NCBI GenBank assembly: GCA_045594245.1
Contig: JAZNYG010000066.1
Location: 1 to 64,000, forward strand
Direction of reading: 5' to 3'
Length of the DNA: 64,000 nt
DNA from: UBA1189 sp045594245
Lineage (GTDB): Bacteria; Bacteroidota; Bacteroidia; Bacteroidales; Bacteroidaceae
Made by a program: the position numbers and the translations under genes. Position 1 is the first letter of the stretch; every line of letters starts with the position of its first letter. Below are positions 50,374-58,994 of the stretch, piece after piece. A model generated the notes under the pieces. That model saw only the letters and a program-made list of their open reading frames with translations, was not told where the DNA came from and searched no databases.

Positions 50374-51411
50374 ATGTTAAAGAATATAAAATCAATCGCC
50401 GTGCTGCTCCTATCGCTCTGCAGCATCGGCACCATGGCTCAGGAGAAAGAGGAGAAGCAGGAGAAGTTTGACCTCATGTTTGAGGTATACGACCAGAGCT
50501 TTTTCGACAACCGCGAGGTGCGCACTCCCAATCAGCGCTCGCAGACCCTTTTCGGCTCCATGCTCAGCGTAGAGGGCGGCGTGAAGTTCGGCCCCCACAC
50601 CATCATGGCGGGCGTGCATGGCATCAAGGATTTCGGAGCGGGCGGACTGACGACGAAAGACATCACCTTCTACTACAGCTACGAGGAGGGCCACTTCGCG
50701 GGTGCCTTCGGCTCGTTTCCCCGCCGCCTGCTGCGTCGCGAGTTGCCCGACATCTTCGTGTACGACTCCATACGCTACTACACCCCTACCCTACACGGTG
50801 CACTGCTGCAATATACTAGCAGCCACGGCTATGCCGAGGTGTACTGCAACTGGCTCAACAAACAGGGTGTGGAGCAGCGCGAGATTTTCGAGATCGTCAG
50901 CGACGGACGCTTCGGCCACAAGGGCTACTATGCGGGATGGAACGCACAGCTGATGCACTTCTCGGTGCCCCGCCCCGCCAACGGGCTCAAGGTGTACGAC
51001 AAGCTGATGCTGAACCCTCACGTGGGATTCGAGAAGAGCGGGCTCGGCTGGATCGACGCTTTTGCCATAGAGGCCGGCCTGATGCTTTCGCTCAACCGCG
51101 ACCGTACCGACATGCAGTGGCACTCGCCCATGGGATTCCTCGGCGATGTAAAGTTGCGTAAGTGGCGCTTCGAGATACGCGACCGCCTGTATGCCGGCAA
51201 CCGGCAGTTTACCCACTACGAGACGTATGGTGCCCAGCTACACCGCGGAGACCCCTACTACCGCAGCAGCCTCTACAACCGCACCGATATACGGTTCTAC
51301 CTGCTCAACCGCAAGGGCGTACAGTGCTATGCTGCCGCCTCGCTCCACTACACCGAGGGCGCACTCGACAACTCGCAGCAGGTGATATTGCGCATATACC
51401 CGAAATTCTAA
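50374..51411 (+). CDS. Exported hypothetical protein, probable outer-membrane beta-barrel
   Basis: About 345 residues from the ATG at 50374, opening a signal peptide (MLKNIKSIAVLLLSLCSIGT then MAQ). The mature chain is beta-rich with regular aromatic residues (FDLMFEVYDQSFFDNREVRT, GPHTIMAGVHGIKDFGAGGL) and ends VILRIYPKF, a terminal Phe as in barrels. I recognise no family. It is 24 nt upstream of the large BNR_4 protein and probably in the same operon, so it might help handle that enzyme's products. This is context only. Confidence 0.7.
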   Translation: MLKNIKSIAVLLLSLCSIGTMAQEKEEKQEKFDLMFEVYDQSFFDNREVRTPNQRSQTLFGSMLSVEGGVKFGPHTIMAGVHGIKDFGAGGLTTKDITFYYSYEEGHFAGAFGSFPRRLLRRELPDIFVYDSIRYYTPTLHGALLQYTSSHGYAEVYCNWLNKQGVEQREIFEIVSDGRFGHKGYYAGWNAQLMHFSVPRPANGLKVYDKLMLNPHVGFEKSGLGWIDAFAIEAGLMLSLNRDRTDMQWHSPMGFLGDVKLRKWRFEIRDRLYAGNRQFTHYETYGAQLHRGDPYYRSSLYNRTDIRFYLLNRKGVQCYAAASLHYTEGALDNSQQVILRIYPKF

Positions 51412-51435
51412 CATTCACATAAAACGCTTACCGAT

Positions 51436-54400
51436 ATGAAGACAAAGATGATAGCAGCAAGTTGCCTCATGTGCCTTGCCCTGAACATGACAGCACAGCA
51501 AGCCGAGACATTCTCGGGCAGCGTAGTGGCCGACGAAGGTGCCTGGTGCTGGTTTGCCGACCCACGCGCCATCCACTATAAGAGTGCCGACGGAGCCATT
51601 GACGCCGCATACATAGGATACATCGATGTGCATGGAGCCATCAAGGCTTCGCAGGTGAACTTCAAGGCCAGTGCCGAGGGAGTGCAGCAGGATGTGCTCG
51701 TGAGATCGCGCTTCCAGCCCGACGACCACAACAACCCCACCTTCCTCGTATTACCCGACGAGAGAGTGATGATCTTCTATGCCCGACATACCGATGAACC
51801 CCGATTCTACTACCGCATATCGACCAAGAAGGGCGACATCACCGCCTTGGGCGAAGAGCACGAGATAAAGGTGGCAAACAACACCACCTACCCATCGCCA
51901 TTCATTCTGAGCGACGACCCCGAGCATATATACCTCTGCTGGAGAGGCATCAACTGGCACCCCACGATCGCCAAGCTGTCGATGCCCGACGAGAACGACA
52001 AGGTAAGCATCGAATGGGGACCCTACCAGATGGTGCAGAGCACAGGAGCACGCCCCTATGCCAAGTATCACAGCAACGGCAAGGACAAGATATACATGGC
52101 CTACACCACCGGCCACCCCGACAATGAATGGCCCAACTGGCTATACTTCAACACCATCAACATCAATGCACAGCAGAGTGAGGATGGCAAGGTGACTACC
52201 AACCCACAGCTGGCCGACCTCAAAGGCAAGGTGCTCTCCACAATCTCAAACGGGGCATTCAAGGTAAGCAAGACCGACAGCTACAAATCGAGCTATCCCG
52301 GCACCATACTCGATGCTCCCAGCAACTACCGCGACTGGGTGTGGCAGATTGCCCTCGACAAGGACGACCACCCCGTAGTGGCCATGGTGCGCATATCGAA
52401 CGACAAGAACAGCCACCAATACTACTATGCACGCTGGAACGGGACAAGCTGGCGACTCACCGACCTGGTCAACGGAGGCGGACGCTTCCACCCGTCGAAC
52501 ACCGAGTACTGCTACAGCGGCGGTATGGCGCTCGACGAGGCCAACATCAACGACATCTACCTCTCGGTGCCCACAACCAGCGCCACCACAGGCACCAAGG
52601 TATACGAGATATGGAAATATACCGTTGACGATAACGGCAAGGTGACTGCCAAGGAGCAGGTGACCAAGAACTCGGAGAAGAACAATGTGCGCCCCTTCGT
52701 GCTGCCCGGATCGGCCGACTCGAAACTGCGCCTATGCTGGATGCACGGCGACTATTACTACTGGCTCGTGCGCACAGGCTATCCGCAGGGATACCCCACA
52801 GGCATCAACACCGACTACCAACTGCCCGCCCCCACACTGCAGGATGTAGCTCCCGCCTTTGAGAAGGTGTGGAACATGCCCATCGCAAGCAGCGAGAAGG
52901 TAGCCATAGAGGCCGAGGGAGACGACCGATTCACCCTCATGCTCAACTGGAGCATCGACCACAGCCACTATGGCGGCACCCTGATGACTATGGGCAATAT
53001 GGAGTACGCACTGGATGCTGCTACCATGAAACCCTACGTCAAGATAGGCGACCGCACCTACTGGAGCCAGAGCATACTGGGCACCTCCGACGCCTGGGCC
53101 ACACAAAGCTCGGGCACCGACGGCAAGTGGTACCTCACCAAGCTGGGCACCTGGAACGCCACCTTCACCTACGACGGCAAGGTGCTGACGGTATACCGCG
53201 AGGGGTGGATAGACCAGAAGATCGAAGTCGAGGGACTCCAGCTCAAGGACATCACCGTGGGCGGATATGCCGGCACACTGGTATCGGCAAAGGTATACCG
53301 CCACACCCTACAGCAGCCCGACGTGAAGGCAGCCATCAATGCCAGTCTGCTCGAAGCCGTAGCACTCCCCGAAGCCACCTGCACCGACCTCGTGCTGGCC
53401 ACATCCGTAGGCGGCAAGAAACTCACGTGGACATCAGACCACCCCGAAGTGATAACCCCCACCGGCGAACTCTACTTCCCCGAAGAGGAGACCGTGGTGA
53501 CGATGACCGTATCGTTAGGAGACCTGCGCAAGGAGTTCAGCGTAAAGGTATACCCACGCGACATCAGCCGCAACCTCCTGCTCTCCCTCGCCTTCGACGG
53601 CAGCGATGAGGGGCTCACCATCCAGGGGAAAGCCAAGGCCGAGAGCCTGCTCGACCTATCGGCAAACACCGCAGCGGGCTTCTCCACCAACGGCTATGCC
53701 ATCCTGCGCGAAGGCATCCTCCACGGTCTGCGCAGCTACACCCTGCTGCTCACCATGAAAGCCGATGCGCTGAGCAAGGCACCACGCCTCTACGATTTCG
53801 GTTCATCCTCAGGCAACAGCCTCTTCCTGCGTGCCAATCCGCTGTCGGCAGGCATCAAGTACAACGGAGGCACCACCACGATGGTCAACGCCGCCACCAC
53901 ACTCGACACCGGCAAGGAGTACAAGCTGGCCGTAACCTTCGACGCAGCCACCAAAACCACCACCATCTATATCGACGGAGCCGAGGATGCCAGCGGCACA
54001 GCCAACCAGAACGAACCCTACATGCTGGCACAGGTAGCGCCCGACACACGCAACTACATAGGCCGCACCCAGTGGTGGGACTCCAACTACGCCAGCGACA
54101 ACGTGGATTTCGACGGCACCATCGACGACCTGCGCCTCTACAACACCGCCCTCACCCGTGAGGAGATATGCGACCTGCAAGGCATCGAATACAAGGAGAA
54201 GGACTACCCCACAGCACTCGTCAACGGCGACTTTGAGGGCACCTACAGCGTGATGCAAGGCTCAGGCGTGAGCAGCGACCGCGCCATATACATCCCCGAG
54301 GGGTGGACGGTAGACTACGCCAATGCCAACAACAACGACCTCACCGCCCTGCAGAGCGACGACCTCTACTTCGCCAACTTCTTCGCGTCTCGCCCCAAGC

Positions 54401-54903
54401 CCGCGGGCGGCGGCAACCACACCTATTGGGTGCGCCAAAACTGGGGAACATCTACCATCACCTTCTCCCAAGAGATGCGCCTGCCCGAAGGCGACTACCA
54501 CCTGACGGCCGACGTATGGAAATCGGGACTCGGCGGCAACGGCATCGTATTTGTCAAGACAGGCAGCGGCGCCCCCACCGAGCTCACCCCCAGCGAGAAC
54601 AAGGAGGCCTGGCAACAGGTAAGCCACGACTTCCGAAGCGACGGCCAGGCAATCACCACCATCGGCTTCAGCGCCACGCACTCCAGCAACGGCTCGGAGA
54701 AGATTCTGGGATTCGACAACATCGCATTGGCCTACACACCACAGACAGGCATCAGCCACACCACGGCACAGGGCAGCAATCGGGTGGACGTATACTCCAT
54801 CGACGGCCGCCTCCTGAAAAGCCAAACGTCAAAAGAAAAATCCACCACCCACCTCGCCCCCGGCCTATATATTATAGATAGGGAGAAGGTCATCGTCGAA
54901 TAA
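51436..54903 (+). CDS. BNR_4-type secreted protein with LamG-like domain, possible polysaccharide lyase
   Basis: A 1155-residue secreted protein (signal peptide about 1-20). Residues about 28-450 are the BNR_4 seven-bladed propeller: GAWCWFADPRAIHYKS, YIGYIDVHGAIKASQVNF, SRFQPDDHNNPTFLVLPDER and MIFYARHTDEPRFYYRIS. This family includes PL24/PL25-like ulvan lyases and relatives, so lyase action is possible. A concanavalin-like LamG domain covers about 715-910 (YTLLLTMKADALSKAPRLYD, IDDLRLYNTALTREEICDLQ), then a carbohydrate-binding-like sandwich (WTVDYANANNNDLTAL) and a sorting tail (RVDVYSIDGRLLKSQTS). The substrate is unknown. Confidence 0.82.
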   Translation: MKTKMIAASCLMCLALNMTAQQAETFSGSVVADEGAWCWFADPRAIHYKSADGAIDAAYIGYIDVHGAIKASQVNFKASAEGVQQDVLVRSRFQPDDHNNPTFLVLPDERVMIFYARHTDEPRFYYRISTKKGDITALGEEHEIKVANNTTYPSPFILSDDPEHIYLCWRGINWHPTIAKLSMPDENDKVSIEWGPYQMVQSTGARPYAKYHSNGKDKIYMAYTTGHPDNEWPNWLYFNTININAQQSEDGKVTTNPQLADLKGKVLSTISNGAFKVSKTDSYKSSYPGTILDAPSNYRDWVWQIALDKDDHPVVAMVRISNDKNSHQYYYARWNGTSWRLTDLVNGGGRFHPSNTEYCYSGGMALDEANINDIYLSVPTTSATTGTKVYEIWKYTVDDNGKVTAKEQVTKNSEKNNVRPFVLPGSADSKLRLCWMHGDYYYWLVRTGYPQGYPTGINTDYQLPAPTLQDVAPAFEKVWNMPIASSEKVAIEAEGDDRFTLMLNWSIDHSHYGGTLMTMGNMEYALDAATMKPYVKIGDRTYWSQSILGTSDAWATQSSGTDGKWYLTKLGTWNATFTYDGKVLTVYREGWIDQKIEVEGLQLKDITVGGYAGTLVSAKVYRHTLQQPDVKAAINASLLEAVALPEATCTDLVLATSVGGKKLTWTSDHPEVITPTGELYFPEEETVVTMTVSLGDLRKEFSVKVYPRDISRNLLLSLAFDGSDEGLTIQGKAKAESLLDLSANTAAGFSTNGYAILREGILHGLRSYTLLLTMKADALSKAPRLYDFGSSSGNSLFLRANPLSAGIKYNGGTTTMVNAATTLDTGKEYKLAVTFDAATKTTTIYIDGAEDASGTANQNEPYMLAQVAPDTRNYIGRTQWWDSNYASDNVDFDGTIDDLRLYNTALTREEICDLQGIEYKEKDYPTALVNGDFEGTYSVMQGSGVSSDRAIYIPEGWTVDYANANNNDLTALQSDDLYFANFFASRPKPAGGGNHTYWVRQNWGTSTITFSQEMRLPEGDYHLTADVWKSGLGGNGIVFVKTGSGAPTELTPSENKEAWQQVSHDFRSDGQAITTIGFSATHSSNGSEKILGFDNIALAYTPQTGISHTTAQGSNRVDVYSIDGRLLKSQTSKEKSTTHLAPGLYIIDREKVIVE

Positions 54904-55023
54904 CGCAAGATTACCCACTCCCCCATTTTCCCTGTTGCCCGGCGTTGCCTGTTGCCCGCGGAGGGGTGAAGAACCTAATTCAATGATAATTCATGGGCAA
55001 TTTATGACAATTCATGTCCATAC
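54904..55023. other. Intergenic spacer with GTTGCC repeats
   Basis: CCTGTTGCCCGGCGTTGCCT then GTTGCCCGCGG (54940-54962). Similar CAACAGGGGGCAACAGGG lies inverted at 61173-61191. No gene seen. Confidence 0.4.
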
Positions 55024-55059
55024 AAAAAAATCTCCCCACAGCACACTGGCTGTGAGGAG
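55024..55059 (-). terminator. Terminator of the BspA operon
   Basis: On the minus strand CTCCTCACAGC pairs with GCTGTGGGGAG (one G-T), followed by ATTTTTTTG. It lies 27 nt after the stop of the 59-codon gene. Confidence 0.8.
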
Positions 55060-55085
55060 GATTCGTTGTTGCTCAGATGAGAGCA

Positions 55086-55265
55086 TTAGTTCCACAGGTC
55101 GCCCCATGTGCCGCGGCGAGCCGTAGACAGGTCCTCAGTGCCATCACCTGCAGAGCCAGAGCCTACGTTTGAGCTACCCGTCTCTTCTGAAACTGCAAGG
55201 ATTGACTGCTGAGCTTCTAGCTCTACTACTTCTATTCGGGGTACAATATATATCTGTTTTGTCAT
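55086..55265 (-). CDS. 59-codon small protein downstream of the BspA gene, C-terminus RRGTWGDLWN
   Basis: The frame runs MTKQIYIVPRIEVVELEAQQ, then SILAVSEETG, a Gly/Ser-rich stretch, and ends STARRGTWGDLWN before TAA. The ATG is 28 nt after the stop of the LRR protein and a terminator follows the stop, so it is the last gene of that operon. Evidence for coding: a clear start, an N-terminal pattern (YI.P.IEVVELE...IL..S) that I recall from short Bacteroidales proteins, an ordered C-terminal Trp motif, and position. The Gly/Ser middle and conserved tail look like a precursor peptide, but no modification enzyme is nearby. Confidence 0.65.
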   Translation of the reverse strand: MTKQIYIVPRIEVVELEAQQSILAVSEETGSSNVGSGSAGDGTEDLSTARRGTWGDLWN

Positions 55266-55292
55266 AATCTGTATCTATTTCGGGTTATTTTT

Positions 55293-58200
55293 TTAGTACA
55301 CTACTTTCTTGTTGTTGATGATGTATAGCTCACCCTTCTTGGGCGACAGCACACGGCGGCCGTAGAGGTCGTAGATAATTGTCAATTGTGAATTGTCATT
55401 TGTCAATTGTTCCTCCTCAATGTCCGTCGTCTCTCCCTCCTCGAATCGGTAGCGGATAGACTTCTGTCCTGTCGTGGGCAACCAAGCTAGAGGTATCTGC
55501 AGGTAGGCTTTACCAGCGCTCAGGTTAGAGCCGTCTTCAAACTCGTAGAACATCGGTTCGGGGCTCTGCTCCTTGACTACAGTGTACTTATAGTTGGCAT
55601 AGAGGCCATCGCTGCTGCGGCTATTTACCGGGGTCTTCTCCAGTGTTGCCACTAGCATATTGAGGGTATGGTCTGCCGTAGACTCTATGATGGGCACCTC
55701 ATACGACACGCCAGGAGTACCTTTGATGAGCAGTCCCGTGGCGGCTTGTGCCGTACGCACACGCAGCAGTGTCACCTCTCCTGTGAGGTGGTTGTAGCCC
55801 GTAGCCACATAAGCCTTCAGCACCTTCACCTCGCTGAAGTCCAGTGCATACTCAGAGCTATAGGTGCCACTACCGTACTTACTGATGGTGATGGTGACTG
55901 TGGGGATGGGTTCCTCTATCGGTTGGATATTGGTAAACGCGCTCCAATATTCAGCCGACTTGTAGGCTTCCACTGAAGCTGCAGGTACGTACACGGGGAT
56001 GGATATATCCACACCGTAGAATGTACTTGAGACGCCAATAGTAGGAGGCATTGTAGCTTCGCAAGTTATGGAGGAAAGATTGAAGCAATTAGCAAAAGCC
56101 CAATTCCCAATGCTTGTTACATTCTCTGGAATGGTAATAGAAGTCAGACTACCGCAACCACAAAATGCATTAAGTCCAATTGCCGACACACTCTCGGGTA
56201 TAACCGTTGTAGAACAGCCCACAACTAAAGTATTACTATTTGTCTCTATAATAGCATTACAACTGTTGCGAGAATCATATACAATATTGTTTTCATCCAC
56301 AACAATAGAGGTAAGGTTATTGCAATACTGGAAAGCATAATCTCTAATACTCTTCACACCCTGAGGAATGGTAATGGAGTTGAAACCCAAACCGACAAAT
56401 GCATAATTAGCAATATTTGTCACACTCTCGGGAATGACAGAAGTAGAGCATCCAGCCACTAAGGTACTACTGCTTGTTTCTATTATCACATTACTATTCT
56501 CGCGGGAGTCATATACGGCATTTTCTTCAGCAACAACGATAGAGGTAAGATTTCCGCAGTGAGAAAAAATGCCGTCCCCGATACTTTTCGTGCTTTCGGG
56601 AAGAGCGATAGAAGAAAGACTACTGCAATGAGAGAAGGCAAAATTGCCTATACTAGATACACCCTCAGGAATATAAACAGACGACAGATTGTTACATTTC
56701 AAGAAAGCCCACTGTCCAATACTCGCCACGCTTGCAGGGATAGTAATAGAAGTGAGGCTGCTGCAAGACTCGAAAGCACGTTCTCCAATGCTCGTCACGC
56801 CCTCTCCCATTGTAATGGTTTGAATAGATTCACGATGTTCATACCAAGGAGCACTCGCCGAGGAATAATCATACATATCTCCTGTACCCTCGATGACCAG
56901 TTCATACTCCTCGGTCAGCCTCCAAGTGAGGTTGTCACCGCAGGTGCCAGAGGCGATATCGCTTGAGGGGATAGCTTGGATATTGGTAAATTCGCTCCAA
57001 TACTGTGCAGACTTGTAGGCCTCTACTGAGCCTGCGGGTACATAGAGGGGGATGGATTTGTTCACAAGATAGAATACATAAGAGCCCTCAAGGGTTGGTG
57101 GCGTTTTCGCCTCACAGGTGATGTCGGTGAGGCTTCTGCAACCAGAGAAAGCACCGTATCCAATGCTCGTCACACTCTCGGGGATGGTGATGGAGGTGAG
57201 GCTGCTGCAATTAGAGAAAGTATAGTCTCCAATGCTCGTCACACTCGCGGGAATGGTGATGGCGGTGAGGTTCCAGCAACCACGGAAAGCATCGTCTCCA
57301 ATGCTCGTCACGCTCTCGGGGATGGTGATGGCGGTGAGGCTACTGCAAGCATAGAAAGCACTCCCTCCAATGCTCGTCACGCTCTCGGGGATAATAGTAG
57401 TGGAGCATCCTGCAATCAAGGTATTGCTATTCGTCTCTATAATGGCATTGCACCCACCACGAGAGTCATATTTGGCATTCCCTTCAGCTACGGTGATGGT
57501 GGTGAGGCTGCTGCAACCAGAGAAAGCGCTCTTTCCAATGCTCGTCACGCCCTCGGGGATGGTGATGGCGGCGAGGCTACTGCAACCCTCAAATGAATAA
57601 TGGCCAACCGAAGTCACACTCGCGGGTATGGTGATAGAGATGAGGCCTCTGCAATAATAGAATGCAAAGTTAGCAATCGAAGTCATGTTCTCAGGAATGA
57701 TGATTGAGGTAAGGCCGGTGCAATTAGCGAATGCCCCATCTCTAATCAAACTAACACTCCCAGGAATGGTGATGGCGGTCAAGCCGATGCAACCATCGAA
57801 TGCCCAATCTCCGATAGAAGTCACACTCTCGGGGATGGTGATGGCGGTGAGGTTGCTGCAACTTTGGAAAGCACAAGGACTAATGCTTACCGTACCCTCA
57901 TTAACCTCTATTGCGGTATTCTCAGGCATATTGCCCTTATAATTATAAAGCATCTTTCCTATATATAGCACACCATCGGGTTGGTCATCATACCATGCTG
58001 TACCATTGAAAGCATATTTTTCAATGCTTGTCACGCTCTCGGGGATGGTGATGGTGGTGAGGCTGCTGCAACCATCGAAAGCACCGTATCCAATGCTCGT
58101 CACACTCTCGGGGATGGTGATGGAGGTGAGGCTGCTGCAATTAGAGAAAGCAAAGCCTCCAATGCTCGTCACGCTATACGCCTCGCCCTCGTAGGTCACC

Positions 58201-58400
58201 GTGGCGGGGATGGTGATGGAGCCGGAGTACTCACCAGAGTAACTATTGTAATAGTCTCCCTTGAAGGTCACCTCGGCCTGCTTGTCTGTGTTAGAAGTGA
58301 TGTTGTAGTAAATGCCATCGGCCTCAAAGTCGTGAGCACTCGCCCCAACACAGCACAGTAGCATGGCTGCCATGAGTAAGAAATGTTTTGTTTTTCGCAT
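55293..58400 (-). CDS. BspA-type leucine-rich repeat surface protein
   Basis: About 1035 residues from the ATG at 58400 (MRKTKHFLLMAAMLLCCVGA, signal peptide). More than 20 LRR_5 repeats of about 23 residues follow (SIGYGAFDGCSSLTTITIPE and variants). They form two blocks, each closed by a cap (YVPAGSVEAYKSAQYWSEFT; YVPAASVEAYKSAEYWSAFT), so the array is a duplication. The second block opens with SGTCGDNLTWRLTEEYELVI, a BspA hallmark. The last 40 residues carry a sorting-type tail, IIYDLYGRRVLSPKKGELYI. Just before it, EEQLTNDNSQLT is coded by an AATTGTCAATT repeat. LRR proteins of this type bind host matrix or other bacteria. Confidence 0.92.
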   Translation of the reverse strand: MRKTKHFLLMAAMLLCCVGASAHDFEADGIYYNITSNTDKQAEVTFKGDYYNSYSGEYSGSITIPATVTYEGEAYSVTSIGGFAFSNCSSLTSITIPESVTSIGYGAFDGCSSLTTITIPESVTSIEKYAFNGTAWYDDQPDGVLYIGKMLYNYKGNMPENTAIEVNEGTVSISPCAFQSCSNLTAITIPESVTSIGDWAFDGCIGLTAITIPGSVSLIRDGAFANCTGLTSIIIPENMTSIANFAFYYCRGLISITIPASVTSVGHYSFEGCSSLAAITIPEGVTSIGKSAFSGCSSLTTITVAEGNAKYDSRGGCNAIIETNSNTLIAGCSTTIIPESVTSIGGSAFYACSSLTAITIPESVTSIGDDAFRGCWNLTAITIPASVTSIGDYTFSNCSSLTSITIPESVTSIGYGAFSGCRSLTDITCEAKTPPTLEGSYVFYLVNKSIPLYVPAGSVEAYKSAQYWSEFTNIQAIPSSDIASGTCGDNLTWRLTEEYELVIEGTGDMYDYSSASAPWYEHRESIQTITMGEGVTSIGERAFESCSSLTSITIPASVASIGQWAFLKCNNLSSVYIPEGVSSIGNFAFSHCSSLSSIALPESTKSIGDGIFSHCGNLTSIVVAEENAVYDSRENSNVIIETSSSTLVAGCSTSVIPESVTNIANYAFVGLGFNSITIPQGVKSIRDYAFQYCNNLTSIVVDENNIVYDSRNSCNAIIETNSNTLVVGCSTTVIPESVSAIGLNAFCGCGSLTSITIPENVTSIGNWAFANCFNLSSITCEATMPPTIGVSSTFYGVDISIPVYVPAASVEAYKSAEYWSAFTNIQPIEEPIPTVTITISKYGSGTYSSEYALDFSEVKVLKAYVATGYNHLTGEVTLLRVRTAQAATGLLIKGTPGVSYEVPIIESTADHTLNMLVATLEKTPVNSRSSDGLYANYKYTVVKEQSPEPMFYEFEDGSNLSAGKAYLQIPLAWLPTTGQKSIRYRFEEGETTDIEEEQLTNDNSQLTIIYDLYGRRVLSPKKGELYIINNKKVVY
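55376..55412. repeat. AATTGTCAATT repeat in frame within the BspA gene
   Basis: AATTGTCAATTGTGAATTGT then CATTTGTCAATTG, read on the minus strand as Gln-Leu-Thr-Asn-Asp-Asn-Ser-Gln-Leu-Thr. It lies between the last domain and the sorting tail. Confidence 0.75.
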
Positions 58401-58760
58401 AACCTTAATACTTATAGTTAATAATTCGTCCATTCAACGATTGCCTATAAGTCCTCCAAAGTCAGCGTAAATGTGTGTGTTGGCTAACGGATACAAGAAA
58501 GCGTAAGGACTTGTCACGTCTATCACGCATCTGGTATCGGCAAACACCATTGTAAGAATAAACAGAAACAAATACCCCACGCTGTTGTATACACTTCGCA
58601 AAGTACAGCGTGGGCCGTACCGATACAGTCATATACAAACAGAATGGCGGTTCTCCGTCTCTACCCTCTTACGTGAAATTTTGCCGATTTCGATGCGAAG
58701 GATAAAGCAAGAAACGCATTCTTGACCCGAGGATTTCTCCCCTCGGATGCTGCAAAGATA
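58401..58760 (-). promoter_or_regulatory. Promoter box and long structured 5' leader of the BspA gene
   Basis: The minus-strand -7 box TATCTTTG is at 58753-58760, about 345 nt before the ATG. The leader holds CCGAGG/CCTCGG (58725-58746) and a 10-bp stem CCCACGCTGT/ACAGCGTGGG (58577-58615) separated by about 19 nt. The sequence has no ORF of note. The stems could act as a regulated leader or an attenuator, but no known riboswitch is recognised. Confidence 0.45.
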
Positions 58761-58994
58761 AACATTATTTTACAAACGCCCATCAAGTGGGACGCTTTTT
58801 CTTTTCGGGGAGGAGAGGGAGAGTGGTGGAAATAGAAAGAGTGTTGCATTAAATGCAACACTCCAAATTGGCTCATAACATTTTTTGTTATAAGATATTT
58901 AATGTATAACAATCTTTTTTGTTACAGCCTTGTTATGTTTGCAATATCCTATTATTCAATGGATTAATTTTGTTACAACAAATTCCTTCGCGAC
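58761..58994. other. AT-rich spacer with TTTTTTGTTA motifs
   Basis: It contains two TTTTTTGTTA copies (58880-58922) and further TAACA/TGTTA dyads, next to the 3' end of the ATPase gene. A small terminator may be included. No gene is seen. Confidence 0.4.

Noticed and set aside
55293..58400. Possible DNA tandem-repeat element
   Set aside because: The periodicity is the LRR protein repeat in a coding frame.
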